NCBI RefSeq assembly: GCF_000003605.2
Contig: NW_003134838.1
Location: forward strand, 217,728-248,679
Length of the DNA stretch: 30,952 bases
Direction: 5' to 3'
Origin: Saccoglossus kowalevskii
Lineage: Eukaryota; Hemichordata; Enteropneusta; Harrimaniidae
Made by a program: the position numbers and the translations under genes. Shown here one piece after another: positions 10,901 through 20,550 of this stretch; within the stretch, counting starts at the first letter, position 1; each line of letters begins with the position of its first letter. Below the pieces are notes generated by a model. The model saw nothing but the letters and a program-made list of their open reading frames with translations. It was not told the origin of the DNA and did not search any database.

Positions 10901-12340
10901 ACAGGGACTGTGTCATTTTCAAAATTAGCTATAGAAATTTACAAAAAAAATGTACAATTTACAATTTGATTTTACATAAACCTATGTTTCTGTTTAGCTA
11001 TTAAAGTTTATTAAAAAAAATGTTCATGGCTAATGGACTACCCAATACAACATGTGACCAGCAATGGACTACCCAATACAACATGTGACCAGCAATGGAC
11101 TACCCAATACAACATGTGACCAGCAATGGACTACCCAATACAACATGTGACCAGCAATGGACTACCCAATACAACATGTGACCAGCAATGGACTACCCAA
11201 TACAACATGTGACCACCAATGGACTACCCAATACAACATGTGACCAGCAATGGACTACCCAATACACCATGTGACCACCAATGGACTACCCAATACAACA
11301 TGTGACCACCAATGGACTACCCAATACAACATGTGACCACCAACCTTTCTACCCAATACAACATGTGACCACCAACCTTTCTACCCAATACAACATGTGA
11401 CCACCAACCTTTCTACCCAATACAACATGTGACCACCAACCTTTCTACCCAATACAACATGTGACCACCAACCTTTGAAATTTTGCTAATTTCGATCCCT
11501 GCATGCAGTAAGTGATGATGTCATCCAACAACTAGAATTGCGAACTTAAGTTAATTTAGTACATGTTCGTATTATAGTAGGCACTTTGTAGTAACAGTGC
11601 TTCTCATTCCTATCTTTTAATACTGTTCCGTGCATCTGCTCTGAGTCAGTTATCTGGGATGCCTCAGCTGATTTTGTTTGGGTGTCAATGTGTTTGTGTT
11701 TCTGTGGTAACTGTGAAAGTGTTCATTGGCCAACATTTGGGTCCATTGATGATAATATAACGTTATACACATGTAATGTTCCAGTCAACTACACGCCACA
11801 GGGAAGTTGCAAAACTTCTCCTATATTACTGTAAAATCTGTATTAGAAGCAGCGGCTTCTATTAAAATGGTGCAAAGCAACAGAAGTGATGTGGCTTCTA
11901 TTAGAGCATCTACACTTGTGACAAATGATGAATTTTTGGATCTCAATTGTTCACAAAGAATGGGTGCAACTTCTATTAGGGATGCGGTTTCTAATACAGA
12001 TTTTACGGTACTGTAATAATATGGTAGGAAGTGTGTATATTTCTGAAATGAAAATATAATTTCTCCAATCATGTATTTATTGAATTATTTATTTAATTTT
12101 TTTCAGATGGAGACATCCTGTGTTGGAGTACATGAAGCACTGAAAGTTGTCATAGACTATCAAACACATTTTAGGTTACGAGAAGCACAGAGCCGTGTGC
12201 GAGCGGAACACATGAATGAACGTATACAATACTGGTCGGTAGGCCAGGCAGTGGTGATCCTCGTTACTTCACTAGGACAAATTCTTATTTTAAGAAGTTT
12301 TTTCACAGAGAAGAGGCCTAGTTCATCAGGAAAGATTTAA
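4825..12340 (+). CDS. TMED7: p24-family cargo receptor, gamma class (TMED3/TMED7-like); 3 exons, complete
   Basis: Joined exons 4825-4977, 9305-9553 and 12107-12340 give 211 residues, the usual p24 length. Layout: signal peptide (about 1-21, hydrophobic core [10 protein letters not shown]), GOLD domain starting [15 protein letters not shown], coiled-coil region (about 135-175, with [10 protein letters not shown]), one membrane span (about 177-197) and a short cytosolic tail. The tail carries FF (199-200) and KR (203-204), as in family COPII/COPI sorting signals. Cys35 and Cys96 fit the conserved GOLD disulfide. Known role: type I membrane receptors that cycle between ER and Golgi in COPII/COPI vesicles as hetero-oligomers. 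[18 protein letters not shown] and HEALK are gamma-class signatures shared by TMED3 and TMED7; the tail FFTEKRP is closer to TMED3. I read it as an invertebrate co-orthologue of both. ATG 4825 is chosen for its A at -3 and direct signal peptide. Confidence 0.95.
6142..6165. repeat. (ACTG)6 microsatellite
   Basis: Six perfect tandem copies of the 4-bp unit ACTG within TMED intron 1. Confidence 0.9.
8220..8300. repeat. G/T-rich low-complexity stretch with 9-bp inverted flanks
   Basis: AACCTCCAA (8220-8228) is inverted as TTGGAGGTT (8281-8289). Between and after them, from about 8247 to 8300, lies a run of GGT/GGTGG triplets with strong strand asymmetry. Confidence 0.5.
8779..8889. repeat. Fold-back pair in TMED intron 1
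   Basis: ACCAATCAAATT near 8779-8791 is inverted as AATTTGATTGGT near 8876-8888, giving a 12-bp stem with a loop of about 85 bp. No coding content. It could be a decayed inverted-repeat element. Confidence 0.4.
9305..9553 (+). CDS. TMED7: TMED exon 2 (main part of GOLD domain)
   Basis: 83 codons between a TTTACCAG acceptor and a GTAAGT donor (9554-9559), phase 0 at both ends. Encodes [10 protein letters not shown]..., [20 protein letters not shown] and [11 protein letters not shown]. At the position after YDVD, where vertebrate TMED7 and TMED3 have Cys, this protein has Ala; the two disulfide cysteines remain. Confidence 0.96.
9619..9772. mobile_element. 154-bp inverted-repeat (MITE-like) element
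   Basis: The left arm at 9619-9651 (ACAAATGTAGGAGAATGC, then AATTTACAGTTTTTT) is mirrored by the right arm at 9740-9772 (AAAAAACTGTAAATTGC, then ending TTACATTTGT), with only a few mismatches over about 31 bp. The central 90 bp has no ORF. It starts 65 bp after the exon 2 donor. The target-site duplication is not clear. Confidence 0.7.
9864..10760 (+). repeat. Modular dispersed repeat, copy 1, with internally repeated ATGGC...GCCAT modules
   Basis: The block 9867-9904 matches 29275-29312 at 37 of 38 bases, and 10159-10215 matches 29467-29523 at about 49 of 57. Downstream, a unit containing CATTCAAA.TTGG.ACATA, ACATGTTAG.AT.CATGTC and a GATGG..GACTGGCA..CATCTTG module repeats with a period near 139 bp (modules at 10345-10371 and 10484-10511, degenerate later copies to about 10760). 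No protein domain is encoded. The repeat class is unknown. Confidence 0.7.
11032..11476 (+). repeat. 31/32-bp tandem repeat array, two subtypes, about 14.2 copies
   Basis: Ten 31-bp units (11032-11341) begin AATGGACTACCCAATAC. Four 32-bp units (11342-11469) begin AACCTTTCTACCCAATAC, with a 7-bp partial to 11476. All share TACCCAATACAACATGTGACCA (written here only as a core from TACCC to GACCA). The ends also shift in order: units 1-5 and 7 end AGC; units 6, 8, 9, 10 and every 32-bp unit end ACC. Near-identity indicates recent expansion. It is a minisatellite, not CRISPR, because there are no spacers. Confidence 0.97.
11827..12016 (+). repeat. Short inverted-repeat (MITE-like) element, copy 2
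   Basis: 190 bp, sister of 19-202. An 18-bp perfect inverted pair lies at 11831-11848 (GTAAAATCTGTATTAGAA) and 11989-12006. The motif TTCTATTAG recurs inside. It ends 90 bp before the exon 3 acceptor. Open frames on both strands across it reflect the palindromic build and are not genes. Confidence 0.8.
12107..12340 (+). CDS. TMED7: TMED exon 3 (coiled coil, membrane span, sorting tail, stop)
   Basis: 77 codons plus TAA, after a TTTTTTTCAG acceptor, phase 0. Begins [13 protein letters not shown], then [20 protein letters not shown], a hydrophobic span to LILRSFF, and tail [11 protein letters not shown]. The M at the start is the family's conserved internal Met, not a translation start. Confidence 0.96.
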   Translation: METSCVGVHEALKVVIDYQTHFRLREAQSRVRAEHMNERIQYWSVGQAVVILVTSLGQILILRSFFTEKRPSSSGKI

Positions 12341-12602
12341 AAAAAATACAAACTTTTTTGACATATTTTTTTTACTTGTTGAAAAAACGTTATTTTCATA
12401 TGCATCCGAGTTTCAATCAACATGATGTAATCAGATGGTATGGTATGGCATAGCGCAAACTAGATTCCATAATCTGTCACCGCTATTAAAATAGTTTTTA
12501 TTATCTAGTATTTAAAAATAAATGTTCAAATACCGTATTTGCTCTATTGGCGAGTGTATGCACTAATGTAAATACTATGTTGAATACGCCACCATTTGAC
12601 CT
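12341..12602 (+). other. TMED 3' flank / probable 3' UTR
   Basis: AT-rich sequence after the stop. A canonical AATAAA at 12517-12522 would give a 3' UTR of about 200 bp. Further hexamers at 13763-13768 and 18178-18183 allow longer forms. No transcript evidence. Confidence 0.4.
12517..12522 (+). terminator. Candidate polyadenylation signal for TMED
   Basis: First AATAAA downstream of the stop codon, 177 bp after it, followed by G/T-containing sequence. Usage unproven. Confidence 0.4.
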
Positions 12603-12698
12603 ATGCGTGCACTTGTGATATGATTTTTAAAACCGAAGCAAACAGATGATTGCTCAAATATCGACGGTTTTCCTGTATTGCTCTACTCTAGTATCGTA
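12603..12698 (+). repeat. 96-bp dispersed repeat, copy 1
   Basis: 94 of 96 bases identical to 20215-20310, from ATGCGTGCACTTGTG to TCTAGTATCGTA. Flanks are unrelated, so this is a dispersed element or fragment, not a segmental duplication of genes. Confidence 0.9.
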
Positions 12699-15600
12699 AG
12701 TTTTTTCTCATGCTACTAACAAACAAAAAAAAAAACAAAAAAAAAACAGTATTTTGGCCTTGCACTTTTTTTGAGTTGTGCTTCTAATAGAGCAAATATG
12801 GTTGCGATTTGATCAAAAGCATATTCTTGGTGAGCTTGCCACAAGAAAGTTGAGCATTAATACAAGTTGGGTGTTAACGCTATTATGTTTGACATATCTG
12901 TTCTATATTATTAAATGTATGCGTGTAAACCCAATCTAGTCTACGGGAATGTGATGCACATTGTAAAATACAATGTACTGCCAATTCCTTGGCATGCATG
13001 GTCTGTGATGACCCTTAAAACGGTCATCTAACTTTTTGATTCGCCCTTCAAACTCTTTTGTGATGGGCTGCTGACTCGTGCACAGCCGGTAAAAATAACT
13101 AGTTATTCCAACGATACAAGGGACCAGATTCCCAAGTTACGGGTAACTAGTATTTCCAGTTACCTTGAGAGTACAGTGCCTACCATTCTGTGCCAGATCT
13201 GTTAAGTTTGACCAATCTCTTCACTGTATCTCATCACTTTGACATTTGACTATTGGCGTGTTGTGTCAGAATTTATAATCTTTGTTCTACAATTTTTCAC
13301 TTTGCTCATCTACTCGTTTTCTTTCTGTCTGCAATTGTATAAAAGGTATTTTTTGTGTGTACAATTTGTGAATAGTTGGTGTATAGAGTTCGTTTACTTT
13401 AAATCTGCTTGACCTGTTTTTTGGTTGGATGGGCTTCATTTGAATGTGATAATTTATACGATACAACCGTGCAGTTATTTTGAATATTCTGCACGATACA
13501 TATGCAAAATACACCATGTGACTATTTTGAACCAATCAGATGCATTGTAGAATTAATAATTTTATGGCATTCACAAGGATTAGTGCAACTATTCCTGTGA
13601 AATGTTTTCTGCTGCCAAATTTAGATTTTCTTTTACTGGCAAAATCCGTATGCCGCATTTATAACCAGTGTCAAGACAGTTTTGTTGTAGATAGGTATTT
13701 TATTTAATAACTGGTTTTATGTATAATTTAGTAATGTAGTGTATGAAAATTATGTCGTATGAAATAAATGGTTCGTTTCTGGTAACCATAGTAACCAGAT
13801 TGCTAGTGCCGACCAGATCCGTTGTATGTTCGAACTACAAAGTGATGTTCACTTTACTTTTCTAGTTGCTAGACCAATTCTTCGTGCACTTGGGGAAAGT
13901 TTTGAGAAATGCTCCTATACAGAACAATATTCACCGTCAGCAACGTGTTTGCTTATCAGATGAGAAGCTGCAAAGTCATTGGACAATATAACATTTATCA
14001 AGATTAGTTTAAACAAGTGGGCCAACCATTCGTCTGCATTTATTGTATTCATTATTGATTCATCTGTTGTACTTACTTTGAACATATTCATTACATATTT
14101 TACCCCTGAATCCTTTGGATAGAACAGACTGGCTCAACCCCGGGAATTTAATTGTTGATAATTTATTTCAAAGAAGTGATCTGGAAGACTTGGGTGGCCT
14201 TAGACCTGTCAGGCGGCAATATTTGTGTATCCCTATGCAAGCTTAAATCGCCACTATCCCATCTATGTGATGCAAACAGAATGGAAAGAAATTAAATACA
14301 CAACTCAAATGCAATTGAGACGAGACGTGAAATTGATCTATGTATGATGGAATGTATAAATGACAGGGTCAAGTCGCTATACTGTGTGATAAAAATGAAA
14401 TCTGTGAAACCCACCCAACTGGTAGTACTAAACGTTACAGAAACACTCTATTCGTTCAAACTTTTCTCATTTTGCATTGAACCCTGCCCCTTGCATACAT
14501 GTTTATCATGCTGCTTGTATTGTAGCTTTGTCTTCATATTTATTAGTCGTGGAGCAGTCTAGATATTTGTCTAGCCATATTAAAAGATGTCTGTAGAGTT
14601 TGCATTAACTGTAGAAATGAAACTCCAAAGTAAAGCCATCACTGTTTGACATTGAAAAACTGAAATGTATTTTTCTGCCGTAGAATTCATATGAATGTCT
14701 TAGTATGCACAATATTTTTTTAGTAATAGCATTAAATCCAAATTAAATGTGTAATAATAAGAGGGGAGTTTTGAACAATGTGATGTAATTGTTATGAAGC
14801 CAATTCATATTCACAGTTGTATGAAATATTTATTTTGATTCAGTTCCGATGTGCAAAATAAATTTATTAAATAGCAACAGTGATTATTTGGTTGACACTT
14901 TTCGTTCATAAACTGATGTTCGTATGAGTACCGTATACATGATGAGCAATGTCTGCCGTTGCTTGATTGCTGGTATTTTTAGGGTTCGTAAATCCTGCGA
15001 TACTGTATATCGCGTGTATTTTCTAACTCTGGGAAACCATAATACTGCACTCTTACTAAGCTTTGGATGGAATTGTTTTGTTTAAGACTGGCTATAATGT
15101 TTACTTGCTGTATTCCATGAACGTGTAGTGTTTAAATATGTCTGAATTAAAATAATTCTATCAATGTGTTATTCACAGTGCAGACGTACCTGAGTGATTA
15201 ATGGATTGACAGGTAGAAACTAAAGTTACAAACATATTGTGGTACCTTTATATGTGGTCCATATTTCTACTTTCTCAAATTTTCACATTTTATTATTTGA
15301 TTAATCTGGTTCAGTCGCTCATGGCATAAAAGATAATGGAACATTACCTTCCCCTATCATGGTATGCCAGGTATAACATTAAGTATACTGTACAATACTT
15401 TATTTAATTTTCATCGATTTTAATGTAAGATGTAGAAAAAAAAAAGGTATGTTCGCTGAATTTTATTTTCACTGAATCATTCCTTCAGCGAAAATTTCCC
15501 TTGTGTCCTTCAACACTTTATGTCATTGATGTTCGCAACATTTTGTCTTCTCGAATGCCATGAAATCTGCAAATTTGGCCAATTCCTAGAAGCAAAAATT

Positions 15601-17440
15601 AAACTGTATTTAATTTGCATTTAAAATGTTTGCTGCGCATTGAACATTAAGCCCAGTTGACTGACTGGAATTGTATCCATTTGGGGACTACAAAAGTTGA
15701 CATGCTTTCACTAAAGTCATACCATTGTGTGTTGGATTAGTTGGGTTGGATTTCATAAGCTGTAATTGCGATAGTGTAGTATGCATACATTGGGCACATG
15801 TTGAAACAGTTTTGTGTGTGAATCACAAGGTTAACTATACATCTAATGACTCTCGCCTGTTTATTAGAATTATTGTTGACACTATGGTCAATCTCTTCAG
15901 ATGGGTATGCTAAAGGTAATATATTGAAATGTGATAACATAACATTTTCTTAGAGACCTTTGTTGTAATTTTTCATAACAGAAACGCCATATCTAAGAAT
16001 TGCATATATCTATGTAAGGATATGTTAGCATTAAACTGTTTGGTTTGCATTGGGTGTTCAGAAGAGATGTTCATCTTATGGCAAATAGAGTAGAATATCT
16101 GAGCTGTACCAGTAGTTGTATTTTTGATTGTTCATTTTGAAGCAGACAATTTTTAAGATTTTTTTTTAGAGGTGTGTTAGGAGATACTGTAGGAATTCAG
16201 TTTGCACTTGGGTAATAACTGGGACTCTGCGATTTCATTGGTTCGAGGGAGTCGTGGTTGCTATCATTGTGCACCAAACGAGTCTGCGACTTTGCCCTTT
16301 TCACCACCAGTTCCCTCTTTTCATCACAAATTCACAAAATAGTCCTGTTTATAGTCTGCACTTTCCTTCAGAAGATTGGAATAAAAATTACCAAACTTTT
16401 TTTGTAAAAACTAAAAAAGAATTGACTCTAATTTTGTCAGTTGGCTCCAAAATTAGGATTCATTACTAGAAATTTTTAAAAATATATAAGAAAAATGTGG
16501 GTGAGAAAGTCTGGTGGTGAAAAGGTTGAGAAAATTGATTATCATAATTGCTCTCAAATTTTGAAATTGCAAATGTTAGTGGGTTGCAGTATTGCATTGG
16601 TTTGTGCAGAGTTTTATACGAGAAATTTACAAGGGATTGGTATTCCAGCAGTTTTTTTTATAAAACAAATTACATGAAATATCTTCTGTAGTATATTGAC
16701 TAAAGCTGTGTGGTTGCCCAAGTTTAGGCTTACGTTCATTCAATTCATTTAAAAGCCTGTGGTCGTCATGCTGTATCAGTTCGTTTGTGTAAGACAGTGT
16801 ATTTCCTGCATGTGTAATATGTCGCGTTGAAACTGTATCGAACATGACAAGATGGCAGCCTTTAAGTACATTTTCAAAAGAAAAAAAAAAAACAATGTTA
16901 ATGCCCATCCTATGTAACAGTTTTTCATTCTAGATGTAATTTATTGCTATCAAGCTGTTTATATTTGTTTGAAATGCATATGATGAAATTGGTATTTCCA
17001 GTAGCAATTTATTGTGACGACTTAGACAACTATTTTTATATGTTTGCAACTAAAAAAAGTATGTAACATTCATTCTAGTATTTTTGAGTATTCGAGTTTC
17101 TTGTCATATCTAGTTGTTAGCTTAGAACTTTAACTTGATCTGTGAGAGCAGACCAGGCGATAGACTTTTAAACAGTTGTGAAGTGTTCATGATTTGTTTT
17201 GTTATCAACCACATAGTTTACGACTGGTTTATGATGTTTACTTTCACACCAGTGCGAGGCTACAGGGGGGAAATTGGCTACAAAATGGTGTTCTATAGTT
17301 GGGATTCATAGAGCGTTTATTTGCCTGTGTAGGAGAATAACCCTTGTTTGGTGGAATTCGATATGCAAAGTAACATATGTCAAATTCTCCTATTCAGCCC
17401 GCACTCCTTCGCCTTTATCACAGAGCTGTGGATAGGTGTA
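12699..17440. other. Intergenic DNA, no gene recognised
   Basis: 4.7 kb of AT-rich sequence. Short frames (13287-13535 minus, 14344-14562, 15725-15913, 16254-16469, 16627-16908 minus) have no recognisable domains and no convincing splice chains. Scattered TTCTA.TAGAGCA fragments, such as near 12780, resemble motifs of the 19-202 repeat family. Confidence 0.5.
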
Positions 17441-17850
17441 TTATTGTGACGAGCCTCGTTACCAATGACAATTGGTGATTTTCCAAACAATTGCGAGATC
17501 TCGCGAGATGCATGAAAGACGCGCGTCGAACGTCTGCCGCAAAAATAGACCGATTTGATTTTGAACTAGAATTTATTAATTTCGTAGCTTACATTGACCG
17601 GCCGATCGTCGACAGAGGAATATTGCTTCCGAATACCCCCACTTAATCGAAATTGCCTATCATCAAATGTGGACAGCACATTATTAAGCATGGAAATGTC
17701 CCCGAAATACTTTCGCGTTTGTCGAATCCCACGCGATGTTTGACGCGACTACGACGCTATGACCTTTGTTTGTCCTGTTTTTACGTTCGATTTCACGCAT
17801 AACGCGTGATTCTCGCAGTGTACGGAAAATGGTCATTACTAGAACAAATT
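17440..17850. promoter_or_regulatory. CpG-rich promoter-like patch
   Basis: CpG density is clearly higher than in the flanks, with many CGCG, GCGCG and TCGA words. Opposed CCAAT boxes lie at 17462-17466 and 17471-17475 (as ATTGG). The overlapping palindromes GCGAGATCTCGC (17493-17504) and TCTCGCGAGA (17499-17508) follow; the latter is a known motif of TATA-less housekeeping promoters. No coding exon is seen beside it. It could start a non-coding 5' exon of the ADAM gene 3 kb downstream, or a transcript in the other direction. Confidence 0.4.
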
Positions 17851-18483
17851 AGAAACAGTTGGGAGCACACCACTATAGTTATATCTGGCTCAGTGACTGC
17901 CAAAACAGTGATTTCCTTATAACAACTATACACAGTTTTGCATATGAAGCGGTCTTTACACTCGTGCTACGCTCTTTCAGTAGTCGACAAATCTAACCCC
18001 TCTTTTTTTTTTGGTTTGTTTCTGTGATATGAAAAGCAGTAGATGCACATTATTTCTGTATTTGTGAATTGTTATAAAATATGTATGTGAAACATGGTTG
18101 TAATAATTGGAGGAAGAAATTTTACTTTGTGTGTAATGGTTGTTTTCAGGCCCTATTTATTTCACTTTTGTTAAGTAAATAAACTGAAGTGCAACATGAT
18201 CATTTATGTGGGTTGTTATTGAGTATTGATATGTTTTATAACACCGAATCGTAGTCTGATGGGCAGTATGATACAGGTCGTGGGTCAACATATTATTTTA
18301 GTCCAATTTCAACACATGTAATTCAGTAATTCTTATTAGCTCCACGATATCACTTACATGATCAACTCCGTAATTACATAAACATACCTAGAGATTGAAC
18401 AAACAACTCGGGACTAACACCTTACATTTACATAAACCCATGACTGACAGCCAGTTTGAGCAGTCAAAACGACTGTTTGAATC

Positions 18484-18738
18484 ATGCTTTTCCGTCGCTT
18501 TTACGCGGAAATCGCACTGACATCGCACCGAACTCGTAAATTAACATCGCAGTTGTATCGCGGACATATTCATGTTTGTGTACGACATGAAAATAAAGCA
18601 CCACAGGCGTTAAGATTGCCGAAAAGAGTGATTTTGCGGAGCACCCCGAAGAGATGTTTCACGCTTGAGTGTCATTTGCATACTGAAAAGTGGCGGCCAT
18701 CTTTCCTTTTATACACCCAGACCCGCGGTTTAACATAA
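18484..18738 (+). other. Unassigned CpG-rich open frame, 84 codons (gene status doubtful)
   Basis: ATG-started frame in a locally CpG-rich segment. The predicted product is rich in Arg, Lys and His (starts MLFRRFYAEIALTSH) and could resemble a mitochondrial presequence, but no domain is recognisable. The sequence includes TGGCGGCCATCTT, which also occurs in the dispersed repeats here. It may be repeat-derived or a chance frame. Confidence 0.15.
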
Positions 18739-19266
18739 AATGATGAAGGTGACGGTAATGTTATTAGGGTTCACCATTTGAAATCGTAAGGCTGGTTGGA
18801 CATGCTGGCTAGACACTAAGAGAAAAAGATGCGTGTGAGGTGTTGTAGAGAAAATATGGTTGGCACATTCAACACAGACGAGATACCATGAATAAAAAAA
18901 ATGCCCTTGAGATTATTCCAGCCACTCCCATTTTAAATGGTTGCCCCTGTGCTGTGGCTATGAATGTTTTAAAGGATACTGATACTTAATATTGCATATG
19001 GATAGTCACTGCAGTGAACTGCTTCCCCAGCCTGCATGGATTTGTACAAACACCTATAGTCTATTATAGTATGTAACAACATATTAGTACTGAAAAGTAG
19101 GTGATCCATCTTATTTATTAAAAAAAAAGTCAATTTCTTATGTTTGTGAGCACTAGATTTTTGGAACAATTAGTTGCTACTCAACCTTTTAAATATATTG
19201 TACACAAAACACATCAAAAGTAAATGATCAAATACATTATCCTGGGTTATTACTGATGATAATAAA

Positions 19267-19470
19267 TAAATTGCGCCCTCTACTTCAATGATGTCAAAAG
19301 GACATGGGTGAAGGCAGTAATTGGTTTTGTAGTCATTTTTCACCTAGAACATAATGAAATCTTTCAAAAACATAACGTTCATTGACTACCTGTGGTATCA
19401 ATGCTTTGAACGTCATTCGTGTCTCCCATTCATGTCATCGAGATGCTTTGTCACTAGAGGGCGCGATTTA
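19267..19470. mobile_element. 204-bp inverted-repeat (MITE-like) element
   Basis: Ends TAAATTGCGCCCTCTA (19267-19282) and TAGAGGGCGCGATTTA (19455-19470) are inverted with one mismatch in 16. Weaker symmetry continues inward (GATGTC/GACATG blocks). No ORF. The TAGAGGGCG terminus recalls the fragments at 2411 and 3645. Confidence 0.65.
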
Positions 19471-19560
19471 TAGGAAAGCTTACTGAAAGTACATGAAAAT
19501 CCACCCTGTCTTATTTTTAGTCATGTAAAAAAACTATAAATCGTCATTTTACATGTCCGG

Positions 19561-19715
19561 AGCTGTTTCTCAGATATGACTAGGCTAATTTGGATCAAAG
19601 TTGGTATGTTGATCATACATATTGGGTTATAGTTGCATGTCATATTTTTCTTGTGATTCAAACTAATATGGCTGACTGGTGGCCATTTTGTTTTTCATGA
19701 TACTCCTGCCTATTT
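19561..19715 (+). repeat. Dispersed-repeat fragment with ATGGCtgactggtGGCCAT module
   Basis: Contains TTTCTCAGATATGAC, then AATATGGCTGACTGG followed by TGGCCATTTTG (19665-19690), matching the module found at 10345, 10484, 27261 and 27554. Diverged copy. Confidence 0.55.
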
Positions 19716-20209
19716 TCCTATGAGTGCAATGAACATTTCTGTTTAAATTTTGTACAAAGACAGTATACCAATAAATTCTCGTGTAAAAGCACTAAATCAC
19801 AATTTTTTTACAAATCCATCTCCTATTAATGGTTTCAATGTAATCTCAATGACTTCATCAGCATCCAATTGATATGTCAGATCACAAAATTTTGGACGGG
19901 GTCTGTCATTAACAATGACTTGTAGCTATTATTTTAGTGGCTAGTCTTAGCGGAAAAACGGCCGTTTTGTGGGCCTTTTAGTTCCTGTTTTACTAATAAG
20001 TCACCTGTCTGTACAGGAACGGTTTACTTTCTTACTTTTAGTGGCTTTTTGAAATTATCAATGCAATTTTGGGTGAAAATATGGAATCCGTTACACCTAT
20101 CCTCTATTCACAAACCCGTTGAGTTTGACAGAAAACGTAGATTACCGCCCTCACCTCAGTTATTTTTGTACAAGTTAATCTTTTTGCACTGGATTCTGGG
20201 TAACCGAGA

Positions 20210-20219
20210 TGCGCATGCG
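20210..20219 (+). promoter_or_regulatory. NRF1-like site before the proposed ADAM start
   Basis: TGCGCATGCG matches the core of the NRF1 palindrome and lies 241 bp before ATG 20460. A second TGCGCATGCG is at 21066-21075, in intron 1, within a CpG-richer zone (about 20.55-21.35 kb). This agrees with a TATA-less promoter here, but it is motif evidence only. Confidence 0.35.
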
Positions 20220-20310
20220 TGCACTTGTGATATGATTTTTAAAACCAAAGCAAACAGATGATTGCTCAAATATCGACGGTTTTCATGTATTGCTCTACTC
20301 TAGTATCGTA
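20215..20310 (+). repeat. 96-bp dispersed repeat, copy 2
   Basis: 94 of 96 bases identical to 12603-12698. It ends 150 bp before the proposed ADAM ATG and its left edge overlaps the NRF1-like motif, so the repeat may contribute promoter sequence. Confidence 0.9.
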
Positions 20311-20459
20311 CAGAGTGTTACAATATTGAGCAACAGTTGTTGGATAGCTTTGGATCCAAAAATTATTCTACTTATGCACAAAATTTCGTCCTTGACACCG
20401 GTCACTACCTTCGATTTTGTTTTGTGTTAGTCGTCTGTCATATTACTTCATTAATAACT

Positions 20460-20550
20460 ATGCTTTTCCGCACTTCAAACCATAGTTTTGTTTGCGACAT
20501 TTCCCTGTACACAGTCCTGCTCCTGTTCTGCAGTGTAGTGAAGTCACAAG
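20460..20550 (+). CDS. ADAM10-like: ADAM10-like exon 1 (candidate signal-peptide exon)
   Basis: First ATG in its frame, A at -3, 30 codons plus one base, then donor GTTAGT (20551-20556), phase 1. The product ends in a hydrophobic core (YTVLLLFCSVV) and KSQG, a credible signal peptide after a longish N-region. The phase matches exon 2 exactly. No homology proof, so medium confidence. Confidence 0.5.

Larger units (their letters stand above)
9554..12106 (+). other. TMED intron 2, repeat-rich
   Basis: 2.55 kb from GTAAGT to TTTTTTTCAG. About half of it is repeat sequence, itemised separately: an inverted-repeat element, a modular dispersed repeat, a 31/32-bp tandem array and a 190-bp MITE-like element. 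The long frames here (for example 10159-10593) fall inside repeats and are not genes. Confidence 0.85.
17851..20200. other. Intergenic DNA between the CpG patch and the ADAM start
   Basis: Contains an AATAAA at 18178-18183, a CpG-rich unassigned frame near 18484-18738, an inverted-repeat element at 19267-19470 and a dispersed-repeat fragment around 19561-19715. Otherwise plain AT-rich sequence. Confidence 0.5.

Noticed and set aside
11032..11476. Possible CRISPR-like array
   Set aside because: Units are directly adjacent with no unique spacers, and the genome is eukaryotic; this is a minisatellite.
11807..12072. Overlapping frames on both strands near TMED exon 3
   Set aside because: Both arise from the palindromic MITE-like element, which explains the similar peptides on opposite strands.
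16242..16252. GGTTCGAGG as a possible Pol III B box of a SINE
   Set aside because: It departs from the B-box consensus after GGTTCGA and has no convincing A box upstream.
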